From Janthinobacterium agaricidamnosum NBRC 102515 = DSM 9628 (GTDB lineage: Bacteria; Pseudomonadota; Gammaproteobacteria; Burkholderiales; Burkholderiaceae_D), in assembly GCF_000723165.1 (NCBI RefSeq), contig NZ_HG322949.1, positions 1,502,932 through 1,566,931 of the forward strand: a stretch of 64,000 bases of DNA, read 5' to 3'. Below, in pieces: positions 61,697 to 64,000 of this stretch (position 1 is its first letter; each line of letters begins with the position of its first letter). The notes below the pieces were generated by a model that saw nothing but the letters and a program-made list of their open reading frames with translations, ran no database searches and was not told where the DNA came from. The position numbers were made by a program, and so were the translations under genes.

Positions 61697-62495
61697 TACC
61701 GTGGTGATCACGCGGCCGCTGGCCCAGGCCGGGCCGCTGGCCGAACGGGTCGCCGCGCTGGGACGTCCGGTATGCATCTTGCCGCTGCTGGAAATCGAGG
61801 CGCTGGACGACCAGGCCGGATTGAAAACCGCGCTGGCCGGGCTGGCCGGTTACGACCTGGTGGCCTTCGTGTCGCCGAATGCGATCGACGCCGCGTTTGC
61901 CCACATCCGGTCATGGCCGGCCGGCCTGAAACTGGCCGTGCTGGGCGAGGGCAGCCGGCTGGCGCTGGCCGCGCATGGCGTCACGCCGGACAATACCGAC
62001 ATCATCAGCCCGTTCGACGCGGCGCACAGCGATTCGGAACACTTGCTGATGACGCTGGACCTGGACAGCTTGCGCGGCAGCAAGGTGCTGATCGTGCGCG
62101 GCGAAAGCGGCCGCGAACTGATGGCCGACGGCTTGCGCCAGGCCGGCGCCGCAGTCACCTTCATCGCCGCCTACCGGCGCCGCGTGCCGCCGCTGACTCC
62201 CGCCTTGCAAGCGACGCTGCTCGGCTTGTTGCAGCGCGAAAACGACTGGATCATCACCAGCTCGGAAGCGTTGCGCGGTTTGCGCGGTTTGCTGCAAGAA
62301 ATTGACGCTAGTGCAGCGGGACGGCCGCGGAATGGCGCACCGCAAGAAACTGCTGTTGCGAAAATGCAACAGCAGCATTTGATCATCCCGCACGCCCGGA
62401 TTGCCCAGACCGCCAAGGAATTGGGTTTTACCCGCCTGACCCTGACCGGATCAGGCGACGAACGTGTGCTGGCCGCGTTACAATCACGACCATGA
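61689..62495 (+). CDS. hemD: Uroporphyrinogen-III synthase
   Basis: The 268-residue protein has the loosely conserved HemD two-domain fold: [20 protein letters not shown] at the start, [36 protein letters not shown], and a final [18 protein letters not shown]. It cyclises hydroxymethylbilane with inversion of ring D. It overlaps hemC upstream and hemX downstream (ATGA), implying coupled translation. Confidence 0.92.
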   Translation: MADTVVITRPLAQAGPLAERVAALGRPVCILPLLEIEALDDQAGLKTALAGLAGYDLVAFVSPNAIDAAFAHIRSWPAGLKLAVLGEGSRLALAAHGVTPDNTDIISPFDAAHSDSEHLLMTLDLDSLRGSKVLIVRGESGRELMADGLRQAGAAVTFIAAYRRRVPPLTPALQATLLGLLQRENDWIITSSEALRGLRGLLQEIDASAAGRPRNGAPQETAVAKMQQQHLIIPHARIAQTAKELGFTRLTLTGSGDERVLAALQSRP

Positions 62496-63658
62496 ACGAC
62501 ATGCCTACATTATCCGACCCTGGCGCCAATCCGAACGCCGCCGCGCATAGCGCGGCGGCGGCGGACAGCGCCGTCAAAATTTCACCGCCGGCCGGCCTGG
62601 CGCCGCCCAGCCTGCTCGACACGCTGCAAAAGCCGATGTCGGTCGCCGTCATCATCCTGGCCGTGCTGCTGGGCCTGCAAACCTGGAGCAGCAGCAGGAA
62701 AATCAGCAACCTGCGCGAAGAAGTCGCCAAGCGCCTGCAAAAAGGCGATGTCAGCAATGCCGAAACCGGCACGCTGGCGCGCGGCGTGGTGGAAGCCAAC
62801 AAGGAATTGCAAATCAAGGTAGGCGCGCTGGAAAGCCGCCAGTCCGAGGCGCAAAGCCAGCAAATGGCGCTGGAACAACTGTATAACGATTTGTCGAAAA
62901 ACCGCGACGAATGGGCGCTGACCGAGATCGAGCAAGTGCTGTCGACCGCCAGCCAGCAATTGCAATTGGCCGGCAACGTGCCGGGCGCGCTGATCGCGCT
63001 GCAAAACGCCGACCGCAGCCTGTCGCGTTCCGACAAGCCGCAATTCATCACGATACGCCGCGCCATCGGCCGCGACACGGAAAAACTGAAAGCGTTGCCG
63101 AGCGTCGATTCGACCGGCGTCGCCTTGCGCCTCGATGCGGTGATCGGGCAAATCGACTTGCTGCCGATGTTGTCGGATGAAAAGCCCAGCGTGCCGGCCG
63201 CGCCGCTGCGTCCGGCCAGGGCCAAGGCCGCGGCCAAGGGCGCGCTGGTCGGGCCGGAACCGGACGCCGGCAATCCCTTCCTGCTGAAATTGCAAGACAT
63301 CTGGCATAGCTGGAGCAGCGAAATGTGGATCGATGTGCGCCAGTTGATCCGCATCCGCAGCGTCGATACGCCGGATGCGCTGATGTTGTCGCCGAGCCAG
63401 TCGTATTTTCTGCGAGAAAACATCAAGCTGCGCCTGCTGAATGCGCGCATGGCCTTGCTGTCGCGCAATGAAACCGCGTTCCGCAGCGACTTGATCGCGG
63501 CCCAGGATGCGCTGGTGAAGTATTTCGACACCCGCGCCAAGTCGACCCAGACCGCGCAAGCCTTGCTGCGTCAAGTGCAGGCAAGCAATCTGGCGATCGA
63601 CATGCCCACTTTGTCGGACAGCCTGAGCGCTGTGCGCAACTATAAAGCGAAGCCTTAA
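62492..63658 (+). CDS. hemX: HemX, inner-membrane heme-operon protein
   Basis: The 388-residue protein has an Ala/Pro-rich cytoplasmic start, one membrane helix (about 50-68, MSVAVIILAVLLGLQTW), then a coiled coil (SSRKISNLREEVAKRL to QMALEQLYNDLSK) and a helical C-terminal domain. This is the layout of HemX proteins encoded between hemD and hemY; annotations as a uroporphyrinogen methyltransferase are not supported by any SAM motif here. It may organise late heme enzymes at the membrane. Confidence 0.9.
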   Translation: MNDMPTLSDPGANPNAAAHSAAAADSAVKISPPAGLAPPSLLDTLQKPMSVAVIILAVLLGLQTWSSSRKISNLREEVAKRLQKGDVSNAETGTLARGVVEANKELQIKVGALESRQSEAQSQQMALEQLYNDLSKNRDEWALTEIEQVLSTASQQLQLAGNVPGALIALQNADRSLSRSDKPQFITIRRAIGRDTEKLKALPSVDSTGVALRLDAVIGQIDLLPMLSDEKPSVPAAPLRPARAKAAAKGALVGPEPDAGNPFLLKLQDIWHSWSSEMWIDVRQLIRIRSVDTPDALMLSPSQSYFLRENIKLRLLNARMALLSRNETAFRSDLIAAQDALVKYFDTRAKSTQTAQALLRQVQASNLAIDMPTLSDSLSAVRNYKAKP

Positions 63659-63663
63659 GCCCC

Positions 63664-64000
63664 ATGCGTCTATTTCTCTGGTTACTCGCCCTGATGGCCG
63701 CGGCCATCGGCATCGCCGTCACGGCGCGTTTCAATCCCGGCAACGTGGTGCTGTTTTACCCGCCGTACCGGATGGACTTGTCGCTCAATTTCTTCCTGGT
63801 GTTGCAGGTGCTGCTGTTCCTGCTGCTGTACCTGGCGATCCGGGCGTTCCGCACCACCATGAAAATGCCGGGCCGGGTGGCCGCCTATCGCCAACGCAAG
63901 CGTGAACGCGATGGCAACAAGGGTTTGCGCGACGCCTTGAAGGCGCTGTTCGAAGGCCGCTTCGGGCATGCCGAAAAAGCCGCCTTGCGCGCCGCCGACT
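63664..64000 (+). CDS. hemY: HemY (partial, runs off the right edge)
   Basis: The visible 112 residues start MRLFLWLLALMAAAIGIAVT, contain FNPGNVVLFYPPYRMDLSL, then a second membrane helix (FFLVLQVLLFLLLYLAIRAF) and a basic linker. This matches the HemY N-terminal domain of proteobacterial heme operons, which precedes a TPR region beyond the window. It starts 5 bp after the hemX stop. Confidence 0.92.
   Translation, partial: MRLFLWLLALMAAAIGIAVTARFNPGNVVLFYPPYRMDLSLNFFLVLQVLLFLLLYLAIRAFRTTMKMPGRVAAYRQRKRERDGNKGLRDALKALFEGRFGHAEKAALRAAD

Overview
The window looks like chromosome from a GC-rich betaproteobacterium of the family Oxalobacteraceae (Janthinobacterium, Duganella, Massilia or a relative). 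That is inferred from protein character, the hemC-hemD-hemX-hemY run divergent from ppc, two phasins, and rpoD with a long Ala/Pro/Lys-rich N-terminal extension. The species cannot be fixed from sequence alone.

Bases 1-13784 are mostly housekeeping and signalling genes: a SAM methyltransferase, a 7TM sensor kinase divergent from a hotdog thioesterase, suhB divergent from trmJ, a lipase-like hydrolase, a seven-domain REC-REC-GAF-PAS-GGDEF-EAL-REC protein, a phasin, a TetR-TPR-LOG run and a small metallopeptidase. Bases 13785-14716 are non-coding and partly A+T-rich.

Bases 14717-40699 are a ten-gene, one-direction NRPS/PKS cluster and the most notable part of the window. It encodes an MbtH protein, a JmjC/cupin oxygenase, a protein I do not recognise, a C-A-T NRPS, a 4667-residue NRPS-PKS (C-A-T-C-A-T-KS-AT-T-C-A-T-E*), a CmlA-type diiron enzyme, a membrane-anchored S12 serine hydrolase, a GNAT acetyltransferase, an MFS exporter and a type II thioesterase. 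The specificity codes I read are Ser (DVWHVSLIDK), Val (DAFWLGGTFK), an unassigned one (DVTNFAAIYK), malonyl-CoA for the AT (HAFH motif, no reductive domains), and DVENIGAITK, possibly a basic residue. The inferred backbone is acyl?-Ser-Val-X-(CO-CH2)-Y. There is no in-cis thioesterase, and the terminal epimerisation-like domain has lost its catalytic motif, so product release is unexplained. Two unrelated oxygenase types could hydroxylate carrier-bound residues. I recognise no known product.

Bases 40916-54467 return to chromosomal genes: a KGG stress protein, a hemerythrin and a phasin; a CurA-like reductase divergent from purU; yaeQ; a PCu(A)C chaperone; a GIN-domain protein; a truncated rlmI bordered by repeats; two c-type cytochromes; a DEDD exonuclease; a ProQ-like protein; and rpoD. 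A 164-bp element with perfect 17-bp terminal inverted repeats lies directly after the PCu(A)C gene. Its right 48 bp recurs at 47966-48013, next to the broken rlmI.

Bases 54559-64000 hold a Phd/VapC-type toxin-antitoxin pair, a PAS-containing NarL-type sensor kinase, ppc, and the overlapping hemC-hemD-hemX-hemY operon. The hemY gene is cut by the window edge. I saw no tRNA, rRNA, CRISPR array or intact insertion sequence.
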